From contig NZ_JACRSP010000003.1 in the NCBI RefSeq assembly GCF_014384765.1, positions 310,001 to 374,000 on the forward strand: a stretch of 64,000 bases of DNA, read 5' to 3'. The DNA is from Feifania hominis. GTDB lineage: Bacteria > Bacillota > Clostridia > Oscillospirales > Feifaniaceae. The position numbers and the translations under genes were made by a program. A model generated the notes under the pieces. It was not told the origin of the DNA and searched no databases. It worked only from the letters and a program-made list of their open reading frames with translations. This document shows, in pieces, positions 41,116 to 49,595 of this stretch (positions are counted from its first letter, which is position 1; each line of letters begins with the position of its first letter).

Positions 41116-41220
41116 ATGGCGCGCTGTGTCGGCAACGTCAAAGTGAACAGACCCCCCGTTTCGTGCCGCGGTATGGCGAGCGCGGGCGACAAGTACATAG
41201 CAGTAGTGCAACTATCATGA
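41116..41220 (+). CDS. Putative 34-aa leader peptide of the pur operon
   Basis: Short frame between pur promoter and purE: ATG 41116, stop TGA 41218-41220, with AGAGGGAT as ribosome site about 7 nt upstream. The peptide starts MARCVGNVKV and ends IAVVQLS; it is basic, with Cys at 4 and 17. Its stop lies one base before the left arm of a terminator hairpin, so a ribosome at the stop would mask that arm. I do not recognise the peptide. Codon use (no rare or repeated codons) gives no hint of an amino-acid sensor; it may instead be part of a structured RNA. Confidence 0.5.
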   Translation: MARCVGNVKVNRPPVSCRGMASAGDKYIAVVQLS

Positions 41221-41221
41221 C

Positions 41222-41254
41222 AAAACACTTCGACAAGGGGTGTTTTTTGTTTTT
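41222..41254 (+). terminator. Leader terminator (attenuator) before purE
   Basis: 10-bp stem AAAACACTTC (41222-41231) with GGGGTGTTTT (41237-41246, two G-U pairs) around GACAA, followed by TTGTTTTT. It lies inside the operon's leader, after the promoter, so it should attenuate purE transcription. The 336-bp space 40946-41281 otherwise holds the promoter and the leader frame. Confidence 0.7.
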
Positions 41255-41281
41255 CAGCAGAGAGCGAAAAGGAGAAGTGAA

Positions 41282-41782
41282 ATGAAGAGAAAAGTAGCCA
41301 TTGTCATGGGCAGCGACAGCGACCTCCCCGTCATGCGGGACGCGGTCAAAACGCTGCGGCAGTTCGAGGTGCCGTTTGAGGTGCGCGTCATCTCGGCCCA
41401 CCGCACGCCGGGCGCGGCCGAGGCGTTTGCAAAGGGCGCGCGGGAAAACGGCATCGCGGTCATCATTGCGGCCGCCGGCAAGGCCGCGCATCTCGGCGGT
41501 GTGCTCGCCGCCTACACGACGCTGCCGGTCATCGGCGTGCCGGTCAAATCCTCCACAATGGACGGGCTCGACTCGCTTCTGTCGATGGTGCAGATGCCAA
41601 AGGGCATCCCGGTGGCGACCGTGGCCATAGACGGGGCGCAGAACGCGGCGCTGCTCGCGGTGCAGATGCTGGCGCTGTCGGACGAGACGCTGAGCGAAAA
41701 ACTCGAGAGTTTTAAAATAAACATGGAGCGCGAGGTCATGGAAAAGGACCGCGCAGTGATGGCGGAGGTAGAAAAGCTATGA
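41282..41782 (+). CDS. purE: N5-carboxyaminoimidazole ribonucleotide mutase PurE (class I)
   Basis: 166-aa octameric mutase of purine synthesis. Signature VMGSDSDLPVM near residue 10 and ISAHRTPGAAEAF; AAAGKAAHLGGVLAAYT is the class I loop with catalytic His. Class I PurE normally works with PurK, which is not next to it here. ATG at 41282 with AAAGGAGAAG. First structural gene of purECFMNHD. Confidence 0.97.
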   Translation: MKRKVAIVMGSDSDLPVMRDAVKTLRQFEVPFEVRVISAHRTPGAAEAFAKGARENGIAVIIAAAGKAAHLGGVLAAYTTLPVIGVPVKSSTMDGLDSLLSMVQMPKGIPVATVAIDGAQNAALLAVQMLALSDETLSEKLESFKINMEREVMEKDRAVMAEVEKL

Positions 41783-42489
41783 AGAAAATGCAGCAGCTCT
41801 ACGAGGGCAAGGCAAAAAAGGTGTACGCGACGGATGACGCGAATCTCGTCATTGTCGACTACAAGGACGACGCGACCGCTTTCAACGGCCTGAAGAAGGG
41901 AACCATTGAGGGCAAGGGCGTCATCAACAACAAGGTCTCAAACTTTCTGATGCAGATGCTCGAAAAGCACGGCATCCCGACCCACTTCGTCGAGCAGCTC
42001 TCGGACCGCGAGACGCTCGTTCGGCATGTCAAGATCGTGCCGCTTGAGGTGATTGTGCGAAACATCGCCGCGGGCTCGCTCTCGAAGCGCCTCGGCATTC
42101 CCGAGGGACAGAAGCTCGGCTGCACGGTGCTCGAGTACAGCTACAAGGACGATGAGCTCGGCGACCCGATGATCAACGACTACCACGCGCTCGCGATGGG
42201 GCTCGCCACCCGCGAGGAGCTCGACACCATCGCCGGGTATGCGCTGAAGATCAACCAGATTCTCGGCGACTACCTCAAGGACGCGAACATCGAGCTGATC
42301 GACTTCAAACTCGAATTCGGCAAGGACGCCGACGGCAGGATCATTCTCGCCGATGAGATCTCGCCCGACACCTGCCGCTTCTGGGACAGCACCACCGGCG
42401 AAAAGCTCGACAAGGACCGCTTCCGCCGCGACCTCGGCAACGTCGAGGACGCCTACCAGGAAATTCTCAAGAGACTGCTCGGCGAATAA
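41779..42489 (+). CDS. purC: SAICAR synthetase PurC
   Basis: 236-aa ligase joining CAIR and aspartate with ATP. It opens KKMQQLYEGKAKKVYATDD (ATP loop) and has the family motifs VRNIAAGSLSKRLGI and ADEISPDTCRFWD. ATGA overlap with purE. Full length. Confidence 0.98.
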   Translation: MKKMQQLYEGKAKKVYATDDANLVIVDYKDDATAFNGLKKGTIEGKGVINNKVSNFLMQMLEKHGIPTHFVEQLSDRETLVRHVKIVPLEVIVRNIAAGSLSKRLGIPEGQKLGCTVLEYSYKDDELGDPMINDYHALAMGLATREELDTIAGYALKINQILGDYLKDANIELIDFKLEFGKDADGRIILADEISPDTCRFWDSTTGEKLDKDRFRRDLGNVEDAYQEILKRLLGE

Positions 42490-42499
42490 GGAGTACAGC

Positions 42500-43903
42500 A
42501 TGTTTGACAAGTTGAAAGAGGAGTGCGGCGTCTTCGGCATCTATGACGTGGACGGCCACGGCGCCGCGAGAACGACCTACTATGCGCTCTTCGCGCTTCA
42601 GCACAGAGGGCAGGAGAGCTGCGGCATCGCCGTCAACGACAACCGCGACATCTTCGTGCAGAAGGACATCGGCCTTGTGCCCGACGTCTTCACCGAGCCC
42701 GTACTGAACCGGCTGACGGGGCACATGGCGATCGGCCACTGCCGCTATTCAACCACCGGCAATCCCACCCGCGAGAACGCCCAGCCGCTTGTGACCAAGT
42801 ATGTCAAGGGCACGCTCGCGCTCGCCCACAACGGAAATCTCACCAATTCAAACAAACTGCGCCGTGAGCTCGAGCACAGCGGCGCCATCTTCCAGTCGAC
42901 CAACGACACGGAGGTCATCACCTACGTCATTGCCAAGGAGCGCCTGCACACAAAGACCGTGGAGGAGGCCATTGAAAACGCGATGGATCATCTCGAGGGG
43001 GCCTACTCGCTGGTCATCATGAGCCCCCAGAAGCTCATTGCCGCGCGCGACCCGGACGGCTTCCGCCCGCTGTGCATGGGCAAGCTCGAGAACTCCTATG
43101 TCTTCGCCTCCGAGAGCTGCGCCATCGACGCCATCGGCGCGACGTTTATCCGGGACATCGACCCGGGCGAGGTGGTCGTGGTCGACGAAAAGGGGCCGCG
43201 CTCGCTGCGGCGCCACTGCGGCAAAAAGCCGTCGATCTGCATCTTTGAATACGTCTACTTCGCGCGGCCCGACTCGGTGATCGAGGGGGCGAGCGTGCAC
43301 CAGGCCCGCCAGGAGGCCGGCAAGTATCTCGCCATCGAGCACCCGGTCGAGGCCGACATCGTCGTCGGCGTGCCCGACTCGGGGCTTGACGCGGCGCTCG
43401 GCTATGCAAAGCAGTCGGGCATCCCCTACGGCATCGGCTTCATCAAGAACCGCTACATCGGGCGCACTTTCATCCAGCCCACCCAGGGCCAGCGCGAGAC
43501 CTCGGTGCGCATCAAGCTCAACCCGCTGGCGAGCGCCGTCAAGGGCAAGCGCGTGGTCATGGTCGACGACTCGATTGTGCGCGGTACGACCTCCAAGCGC
43601 ATTGTAAACTCGCTGCGCGAGGCGGGGGCAAAGGAGATCCACATGCGGGTGTCGTCGCCGCCGTTTCTCAACCCCTGCTACTTCGGCACCGACATCGACT
43701 CGCGCGACAAGCTCATTGCGAACAACCACTCCCTCCAGGAGATCCGCCGCCACCTCGGCGTGGAGAGCCTCGGATACCTGTCGATCGAGAATCTCAGAAA
43801 GATTCCGGTCGGGGCCAAGTGCCACTTCTGCGAGGGGTGCTTCACGGGCAAATACCCCATCGACGTGGACGAGGACGACCAGTCGAAAAACATCTTTGAA
43901 TGA
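42500..43903 (+). CDS. purF: Amidophosphoribosyltransferase PurF
   Basis: 467-aa first enzyme of the pathway, moving glutamine ammonia to PRPP. The start at 42500 gives an 8-residue propeptide before the catalytic Cys9 (EECGVFGI). The glutaminase half is followed by the phosphoribosyltransferase half with the PRPP loop VVMVDDSIVRGTTSKRI. Cysteines in CHFCEGCF and upstream fit the [4Fe-4S] cluster of the Bacillus-type oxygen-sensitive enzyme. Feedback inhibition by AMP and GMP is known for the family. Confidence 0.98.
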   Translation: MFDKLKEECGVFGIYDVDGHGAARTTYYALFALQHRGQESCGIAVNDNRDIFVQKDIGLVPDVFTEPVLNRLTGHMAIGHCRYSTTGNPTRENAQPLVTKYVKGTLALAHNGNLTNSNKLRRELEHSGAIFQSTNDTEVITYVIAKERLHTKTVEEAIENAMDHLEGAYSLVIMSPQKLIAARDPDGFRPLCMGKLENSYVFASESCAIDAIGATFIRDIDPGEVVVVDEKGPRSLRRHCGKKPSICIFEYVYFARPDSVIEGASVHQARQEAGKYLAIEHPVEADIVVGVPDSGLDAALGYAKQSGIPYGIGFIKNRYIGRTFIQPTQGQRETSVRIKLNPLASAVKGKRVVMVDDSIVRGTTSKRIVNSLREAGAKEIHMRVSSPPFLNPCYFGTDIDSRDKLIANNHSLQEIRRHLGVESLGYLSIENLRKIPVGAKCHFCEGCFTGKYPIDVDEDDQSKNIFE

Positions 43904-43913
43904 CGGAGGGACC

Positions 43914-44948
43914 ATGAAGAGTTTCAGTGACAGCTACAAGGCGGCGGGCGTCGACGTGACCGCGGGCTACCGCGCGGTCGAGCTGATGAAAGCGGACGTC
44001 AAACGCACGGCCATCCCCGGTGTGCTCACCGGCATCGGCGGCTTCGGCGGGCTCTTCGAGCTCGACCTTACGGGCTATGAGCGCCCGGTCCTCGTATCGG
44101 GTACCGACGGGGTCGGCACCAAGCTCAAGCTCGCCTTTCTCATGGACAAACACGACACCGTCGGGCAGGACTGCGTGGCGATGTGCGTCAACGACATCAT
44201 CTGCTCGGGCGCAAAGCCGCTCTATTTTCTCGACTACATCGCCTGCGGCAAAAACCTGCCCGAGCGCATCGCCGCGATTGTGCGCGGCGTGGCGGACGGC
44301 TGCGTCGCGGCGGGCTGCGCCCTCGTCGGCGGCGAGACCGCCGAGATGCCCGGCTTCTACCCCGAGGACGAGTACGACCTCGCGGGCTACAGCACCGGCA
44401 TCGTCGAGCGCGGCGCCATCATCGACGGCTCGCGGCTCGAGGCGGGCGACGCGCTGATCGGCCTTGCGTCGTCGGGCGTCCACTCCAACGGCTTCTCGCT
44501 GGTGAGAAAGGTCTTCGGCATTGACGAAAAGACGGTCGGCGAGTATGTGGACGAGCTCGGCTGCACGCTCGGCGAGGCGCTTTTGACCCCGACGAGAATC
44601 TACGTCAAGCCCATGCTCGAGCTGATCGGAAAGGTCGAGGTCAAAGCGGTTTCCCACATCACCGGCGGCGGCTTCTACGAGAATGTGCCGCGCATGCTGC
44701 GCGAGGGGCTCACCGCCCACATCAGAAAGGACGCCTACGAGCTGCCCGCGATCTTTTCGCTCTTACAGCGCCGCGGAGACATTCCCGAGCGCGACATGTA
44801 CAACACCTTCAACATGGGCATCGGCATGATCGCCGCCGTGCCGGCACAGCAGGCCGACGAGGCGGTGCGGGTGCTCACGGCCTGCGGCGAGCGCGCCTGC
44901 GTGCTCGGCGAGGTGAAGCAGGGGCCCGAGGGGGTCGTCCTGTGGTAA
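43914..44948 (+). CDS. purM: AIR synthetase PurM
   Basis: 344-aa ATP-dependent cyclo-ligase making aminoimidazole ribonucleotide from FGAM. ATP-site segment GTDGVGTKLKLAF, the Asp/Asn-rich CVNDIICSGAKPLYFLDY and GGGFYENVPRM near the C-terminus are family marks. 10-nt gap after purF; purN overlaps its end by 7 nt. Confidence 0.98.
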   Translation: MKSFSDSYKAAGVDVTAGYRAVELMKADVKRTAIPGVLTGIGGFGGLFELDLTGYERPVLVSGTDGVGTKLKLAFLMDKHDTVGQDCVAMCVNDIICSGAKPLYFLDYIACGKNLPERIAAIVRGVADGCVAAGCALVGGETAEMPGFYPEDEYDLAGYSTGIVERGAIIDGSRLEAGDALIGLASSGVHSNGFSLVRKVFGIDEKTVGEYVDELGCTLGEALLTPTRIYVKPMLELIGKVEVKAVSHITGGGFYENVPRMLREGLTAHIRKDAYELPAIFSLLQRRGDIPERDMYNTFNMGIGMIAAVPAQQADEAVRVLTACGERACVLGEVKQGPEGVVLW

Positions 44949-45583
44949 AAATCGCCGTTCTGGTCTCGGGCGGCGGCACGAATTTGCAGGCGCTCATCGA
45001 CGCCGAACGCCGCGGGGAGATCCGGGGCGGAGAGCTTGCGCTCGTCGTGTCGAGCAGCGCCGGGGCATACGCCCTCGAGCGGGCCGCTCAGGCGGGCATT
45101 GAGGCCGTGACGCTGCCGCGGCGCGAGTACGCCGCGCGCGGCGACTACGACCGGGCGCTCATCGCGCTTCTGCAGAGCCGGGGCATCGGCCTTGTGGTGC
45201 TTGCGGGCTTTCTGTGCGTGCTGGGGCCGGAGATGGTCGCGGCCTATCGAAACAGGATACTCAACATCCACCCGTCGCTGATTCCGGCGTTTTGCGGCGA
45301 CGGGTTCTACGGTCTGCGCGTGCACGAGCGCGCGCTCGCGGCGGGAGTCAAGGTCACGGGCGCGACGGTGCACTTTGTCAGTGAGATCACCGACGGCGGG
45401 CCCATTGTGCTGCAGCAGGCGGTCGCCGTGCGGGAGGACGACACCGCCGAATCGCTCCAGCAGCGCGTGATGCGCGAGGCGGAGTGGAAACTTCTGCCGC
45501 GGGCGGTGAGCCTCTTCTGCGAGGGGCGCATCGCGGTGGACGGCAATCGAACAACCATTCTTCAGGGGGGTAATGAACCATGA
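44942..45583 (+). CDS. purN: Phosphoribosylglycinamide formyltransferase PurN
   Basis: 213-aa enzyme transferring a formyl group from 10-formyl-THF to GAR. LVSGGGTNLQALIDA opens the Rossmann fold; INIHPSLIPAFCGDGFYG and VTGATVHFVSEITDGGPI hold the catalytic Asn-His-Asp. GTG start at 44942 inside the end of purM, with GAGGGGG 8 nt upstream. purH overlaps by 4 nt. Confidence 0.97.
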   Translation: MVKIAVLVSGGGTNLQALIDAERRGEIRGGELALVVSSSAGAYALERAAQAGIEAVTLPRREYAARGDYDRALIALLQSRGIGLVVLAGFLCVLGPEMVAAYRNRILNIHPSLIPAFCGDGFYGLRVHERALAAGVKVTGATVHFVSEITDGGPIVLQQAVAVREDDTAESLQQRVMREAEWKLLPRAVSLFCEGRIAVDGNRTTILQGGNEP

Positions 45584-47124
45584 AAAAGAGAGCTCTTTTG
45601 AGTGTTTCCGACAAGACGGGCATTGTGGAGTTTGCCCGCGAGCTGCACGGTCTCGGCTTTGAGCTGGTGTCGACCGGCGGCACGAAGCGCGTGCTCAGGG
45701 ACGCGGGCATTCCGGTGCTCGGCGTGTCGGAGCTGACCGGCTTTCCCGAGTGCCTCGACGGCCGGGTCAAGACGCTTCACCCGGTGATTCACGCGGGCAT
45801 TCTCGCCCGGCGCGACCACCCCGAACACATGGCCCAGATCGCAAAGCTCGGCATCAGCACCATCGACATGGTGGTCATCAACCTCTACCCGTTCAAGGCG
45901 ACCATTCTCAAGGACGACGTCACCTTTGAAGAGGCCATTGAGAACATTGACATCGGCGGGCCGACCATGATCCGCGCCGCGGCAAAAAACTGGCAGGATG
46001 TGACCGTGATCGTCGACCCGCGCGACTACGACGGCGTGCTCGCCGAGATGAAGCTGGGCAAAATCTCGCTTGAGACCAAGGCGCGCCTGGCGCGCAAGGT
46101 CTTCGCCCACACGGCGAACTACGACGCCATGATCTCGAACTGGCTCGGCAGACAGGCGGGGGACGACCCGCTGCCCGAGACCATCACCATGACCTATGAG
46201 AAAGTGCAGGATATGCGCTACGGCGAGAACCCGCACCAGCGCGGCGCTTTCTACCGCGAGGTCGGAAAGGGCTTTGAGGGCACCATTGCCGCGGCAAAGC
46301 AGCTGCACGGCAAGGAGCTCTCCTACAACAACATCAACGACGCAAACGGCGCGCTCGACACCTTAAAGGAGTTTGACGGCGTGTGCGCCGTGGGCGTCAA
46401 GCACGCCAATCCCTGCGGCGTGGGCCTCGGCAAGACGCTGCACGAGGCGTATGTGAACATGTACAACGCCGACCCGGTCTCGATCTTCGGCGGCATCGTG
46501 GCGCTCAACGAGAGAGTGGACGCGGCGACGGCCGAGGAGATTGCGAAGATCTTTGTCGAAATCGTCATCGCGCCCGGCTACGAGCCCGAGGCGCTCGAGA
46601 TTCTCTGCCGCAAGAAGAACATCCGCGTGCTTGAGCTGCCCGAGATTCGCCAGAAGAACAAAAGGGAATTTCTCGACATGAAGAAAGTCGCGGGCGGGCT
46701 TCTCGTGCAGGAGCTCGACTGTGAGCTGATGAACGAGGAGGAACTCAAGGTGGTCACCGACCGCGCGCCCACCGCGGAAGAGCTCGCGCAGCTCAAGTTT
46801 GCGTGGCGGGTGGTCAAACACACAAAATCGAACGCCATTGTGCTGGTGAAAGGCGACCAGACCGTGGGCGTCGGCCCGGGACAGACTAACCGCATCACGG
46901 CGCTCGAGCTTGCGATCAAGTACGCGGGCGACAAGGCTGCGGGCTCGGTCATGGGCAGCGACGCTTTCTTCCCCTTTGACGACTGCGTCGAGGCGGCCCA
47001 TCAGGCGGGCATCACCGCCATCATCCAGCCGGGCGGCTCCATCCGCGACGAGGATTCGATCAAAAAGTGCAACGAGTACGGCATCGCCATGGTCTTCACC
47101 GGCATGCGCCACTTCAAGCACTGA
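45580..47124 (+). CDS. purH: Bifunctional AICAR formyltransferase/IMP cyclohydrolase PurH
   Basis: 514-aa enzyme for the last two steps to IMP. The N-terminal MGS-like cyclohydrolase (1-190) has SVSDKTGIVEFAREL and RVKTLHPVIHAGIL; the C-terminal formyltransferase has KHANPCGVG, with active-site Lys-His, and GPGQTNRITALELA. Slightly shorter than the E. coli enzyme (529) but complete at both ends. Confidence 0.98.
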   Translation: MKKRALLSVSDKTGIVEFARELHGLGFELVSTGGTKRVLRDAGIPVLGVSELTGFPECLDGRVKTLHPVIHAGILARRDHPEHMAQIAKLGISTIDMVVINLYPFKATILKDDVTFEEAIENIDIGGPTMIRAAAKNWQDVTVIVDPRDYDGVLAEMKLGKISLETKARLARKVFAHTANYDAMISNWLGRQAGDDPLPETITMTYEKVQDMRYGENPHQRGAFYREVGKGFEGTIAAAKQLHGKELSYNNINDANGALDTLKEFDGVCAVGVKHANPCGVGLGKTLHEAYVNMYNADPVSIFGGIVALNERVDAATAEEIAKIFVEIVIAPGYEPEALEILCRKKNIRVLELPEIRQKNKREFLDMKKVAGGLLVQELDCELMNEEELKVVTDRAPTAEELAQLKFAWRVVKHTKSNAIVLVKGDQTVGVGPGQTNRITALELAIKYAGDKAAGSVMGSDAFFPFDDCVEAAHQAGITAIIQPGGSIRDEDSIKKCNEYGIAMVFTGMRHFKH

Positions 47125-47134
47125 GGGAGGGCCT

Positions 47135-48397
47135 ATGAGAGTACTGGTAGTCGGCGGCGGCGGCCGCGAACACACCCTCGTGTGGAAGCTCAGCCAGTCG
47201 AGGCGCGTCACGGAGCTCTTCTGCGCGCCGGGAAACGGCGGCATTGCCGCGCTCGCGACCTGTGTGCCGATCAAGGCGACGGACGTTGAGGGCATGGTGC
47301 GCTTTGTGCGGGAGAACGCCATTGACTTCGTGGTGGTCGCGCCGGACGACCCGCTCATGCTCGGCATGGTCGACGCGCTCGAGGCCGAGGGCGTCAAGTG
47401 CTTCGGCCCGCGCAAAAACGCCGCTCTCATCGAGGGCAGCAAGATCTTCGCAAAGCAGATGATGCGCGACGCGGGCATTCCGACGGCGGACTTTGAGATC
47501 TTCGACGACCCGGATGAGGCGCGGCGCTATCTCAGGGAGAAAAACGAGTACCCCACTGTCATCAAGGCGGACGGCCTCGCGCTCGGCAAGGGCGTCATCA
47601 TCGCCAAAAACGAGCAGCAGGCCATGCAGGCGGTCGGCGACATGATGGAGCAGCGCGCCTTCGGCGAGGCGGGCAGCCGCATTCTCATCGAGCAGTGCCT
47701 GAGAGGCCCCGAGGTGTCGGTGCTCGCCTTTACGGATGGCAAGACCGTGCGCCCGATGGTGTCGGCGCAGGACCACAAGCGTGCTTTCGACCATGACGAG
47801 GGGCCGAATACCGGCGGCATGGGAACATTCAGCCCGAGCCGCATCTACACCCCCGCGCTCGCCGAGACCTGTATGCAGCGCATCTTTCTGCCGACTGTGC
47901 GGGCCATGAACGAGCTCGGAAGACCGTTTCGGGGCTGTCTCTACTTCGGGCTGATGATTGTGGACGGCGAGCCCTATGTCATTGAGTACAACGCCCGCTT
48001 CGGCGACCCCGAGACCCAGGTGGTTCTGCCGCGGCTCAAGAGCGACCTCTTCGAGATTTTCGACGCCGTCGCCGACGAGCGCCTTGACACCGCCGAGATC
48101 GAGTGGGACGACGGGGCGGCGGTCTGCGTCGTGCTCGCGTCGGGCGGCTACCCCGGCAAATACGAGACCGGCTTCCCCATTGCGGGTCTCGAGGAGACGA
48201 ACGCTCTGCCGGGTGTGACAGTCTTTCACGCCGGCACCCGCCTCGAGGGGGAGCGCGTTCTCACGGCGGGCGGCCGTGTGCTCGGCGTGACCGCTCTCGG
48301 AGACGATCTCGACACGGCCATCCGCGCGGCGTACGACGCCGTCGGCCATGTCAGCTTTGAAAAAGCGCATTACCGCCGGGATATAGGCATTAAATAA
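47135..48397 (+). CDS. purD: Phosphoribosylamine-glycine ligase PurD
   Basis: 420-aa ATP-grasp ligase making GAR. It opens MRVLVVGGGGREHTLVWKL; the ATP-grasp core includes VIKADGLALGKGVI and DHKRAFDHDEGPNTGGMG, and EYNARFGDPETQVVLPRL binds metal. Last gene of the operon. purB, purK, purL, purQ and purS are not in the window. Confidence 0.98.
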   Translation: MRVLVVGGGGREHTLVWKLSQSRRVTELFCAPGNGGIAALATCVPIKATDVEGMVRFVRENAIDFVVVAPDDPLMLGMVDALEAEGVKCFGPRKNAALIEGSKIFAKQMMRDAGIPTADFEIFDDPDEARRYLREKNEYPTVIKADGLALGKGVIIAKNEQQAMQAVGDMMEQRAFGEAGSRILIEQCLRGPEVSVLAFTDGKTVRPMVSAQDHKRAFDHDEGPNTGGMGTFSPSRIYTPALAETCMQRIFLPTVRAMNELGRPFRGCLYFGLMIVDGEPYVIEYNARFGDPETQVVLPRLKSDLFEIFDAVADERLDTAEIEWDDGAAVCVVLASGGYPGKYETGFPIAGLEETNALPGVTVFHAGTRLEGERVLTAGGRVLGVTALGDDLDTAIRAAYDAVGHVSFEKAHYRRDIGIK

Positions 48398-48410
48398 TTA
48401 CTATTTGGAA

Positions 48411-48440
48411 AGGCTCTGCCGGAACGGCAGAGCCTTTTTG
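48411..48440 (+). terminator. pur operon terminator
   Basis: AGGCTCTGCC (48411-48420) pairs with GGCAGAGCCT (48426-48435) around GGAAC, followed by TTTTTG. Confidence 0.93.
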
Positions 48441-48461
48441 ACCGCCTGTGAGCGGGTGTGG

Positions 48462-48488
48462 TATAATAGCCGCAGAGCGGCTATTATA
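48462..48488. repeat. Perfect 12-bp inverted repeat with 3-base loop
   Basis: TATAATAGCCGC (48462-48473), AGA, GCGGCTATTATA (48477-48488). The left arm doubles as a -10-like TATAAT. There is no T run, so it is not a terminator. It may be the end of a small mobile element or a protein site. Confidence 0.8.
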
Positions 48489-48715
48489 TGGAATTTAGGC
48501 CATTTTTCTCGCCCCTTGCGGGGCAGTCCCTGCGGGACGGCAGAAAACAAGGCCATATATCATGATTGCTTCGCGCTTATGATATTATCTTACCAAAGCG
48601 ACTATTACATAATGTTCGGCCATGCGCGCGACCACTGTGGTATAAGTGCCCGCGGGACGGCTGGAAATATGGCCATATAGTATGGGCGCTGTGTACTGTG
48701 TTGCAGTGCGGCCGA
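48476..48715. repeat. Imperfect direct repeat of about 120 bp
   Basis: Two diverged copies, about 48476-48596 and 48597-48715. Both begin AGCGRCTATTA, share a GGCCAT near position 22-30, and share GCGGGACGGC-GAAA-GGCCATATA at an exact 120-bp offset (48532 and 48652). Copy 1 has small hairpins GCCCC-TTGC-GGGGC and GTCCC-TGC-GGGAC. The 370-bp gap between purD and the next gene holds only the pur terminator and these repeats; short open frames across it look accidental. Confidence 0.55.
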
Positions 48716-48767
48716 ACAAAAAATGGGATGCCGTCTGCGGCATGCCCAAAGAGATGGGAGAGACAAC

Positions 48768-49211
48768 ATGGCGGGAATGGCAGCGGTCGTCTTTACGGCG
48801 ATCATGGTCACCATGACGGTGAATGCGATTCGCACCGGCGAGAACCCGGCGCTGATTGCGGTGTGCGTCATCGTCACACTGGTGGGGGCTTTCAATATGG
48901 TCTTCGCCGTCAAAAAGACGCTCGCCGAGCGAAAGGCTCAGCGGGAGAATGAGGCGCGCGAGCAGGCCGAGGCCGCCGAGCGCGAGGCGGGCAGGGCCGC
49001 GCGCATCGCCCGCAAGCAGGAGCTGATGCGGGCGATGGCCGAGCTCGAGGAATTCGAGGCGCTCGAACAGGAGAATTCGGAAGAGCCGGAAGAGCCGGAA
49101 GAGCCGGAAGAGCCGGAAGAGCCGGAAGAGCCGGAAGAGCCGGAAGAGCCGGAAGAGCCGGAAGAGCCGGAAGAGCTTACAGGGGAGGAGCAGACAGATG
49201 AAGAGCATTAA
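48768..49211 (+). CDS. Small membrane protein with EEP tandem repeat
   Basis: 147-aa protein. Two membrane helices (about 5-25 and 30-50), a long charged helix rich in Ala, Arg and Glu (about 55-105) and ten perfect EEP triplets from a 9-bp DNA repeat (GAAGAGCCG), then EEL and an acidic tail. It has no known family. The ATG at 48768 follows GATGGGAGAG. The next gene starts inside its last 14 nt, so the two are coupled. The acidic Pro-rich arm probably forms a stiff cytoplasmic spacer (inference). Confidence 0.75.
   Translation: MAGMAAVVFTAIMVTMTVNAIRTGENPALIAVCVIVTLVGAFNMVFAVKKTLAERKAQRENEAREQAEAAEREAGRAARIARKQELMRAMAELEEFEALEQENSEEPEEPEEPEEPEEPEEPEEPEEPEEPEEPEELTGEEQTDEEH
49080..49178 (+). 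repeat. 9-bp microsatellite, ten units
   Basis: Ten uninterrupted GAAGAGCCG units (49080-49169) plus a partial eleventh (GAAGAGCTT). The 9-bp period keeps the frame, so changes in copy number alter protein length without a frameshift. All units are identical in sequence, which points to recent expansion by slippage. Confidence 0.95.
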
Positions 49212-49590
49212 ACCGGGCAGAGGCCCCTCGATGATGAGCGCCGTCGGCTCGATTGCCGCCGGTGTGTTTGGCGTCTTTTGGACCATTGGCGCGGCGAGCA
49301 TGGGCGCGCCCGGCTTCTTTGTGGGGTTCGGGGTGGTATTCATTCTGCTCGCCGTGGGGCAGGCGATCTACGCCTTTTACAACGCCACGGCAAAGAACCG
49401 CATGTCCGCCTTTGACATCACCGAGCACGGCGAGGAGCCCGACCCCCTCGACCCGAATGCGCGCATGGGCGAGCGCCCGGCGGCCCGCGCGGACGCGGGT
49501 GCGCCAGAGCGGTTCTGCCCCTACTGCGGCGCGCCCACCGAGGGCGACTACGCCTACTGCCGCGCCTGCGGCAGAAAGCTGCCCGACTGA
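49198..49590 (+). CDS. Membrane protein with C-terminal zinc ribbon
   Basis: 130-aa protein with two membrane helices (about 12-35 and 38-60), an acidic linker and a zinc ribbon CPYCGAPTEGDYAYCRACGRKL at the end. Similar plans are frequent in Clostridia without known role. Its ATG at 49198 overlaps the EEP protein gene, suggesting the two membrane proteins act together. Followed after 5 nt by the glucokinase gene. Confidence 0.8.
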   Translation: MKSIKPGRGPSMMSAVGSIAAGVFGVFWTIGAASMGAPGFFVGFGVVFILLAVGQAIYAFYNATAKNRMSAFDITEHGEEPDPLDPNARMGERPAARADAGAPERFCPYCGAPTEGDYAYCRACGRKLPD

Positions 49591-49595
49591 GCGCC

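Noticed and set aside
41091..41281. Guanine, PRPP (ykkC type) or ZTP riboswitch before purE
   Set aside because: None of the conserved core motifs of these classes can be found on the plus strand of the leader.
48405..48680. Open frame after purD
   Set aside because: It begins inside the pur terminator, without ribosome site, and runs through the hairpin and repeats.
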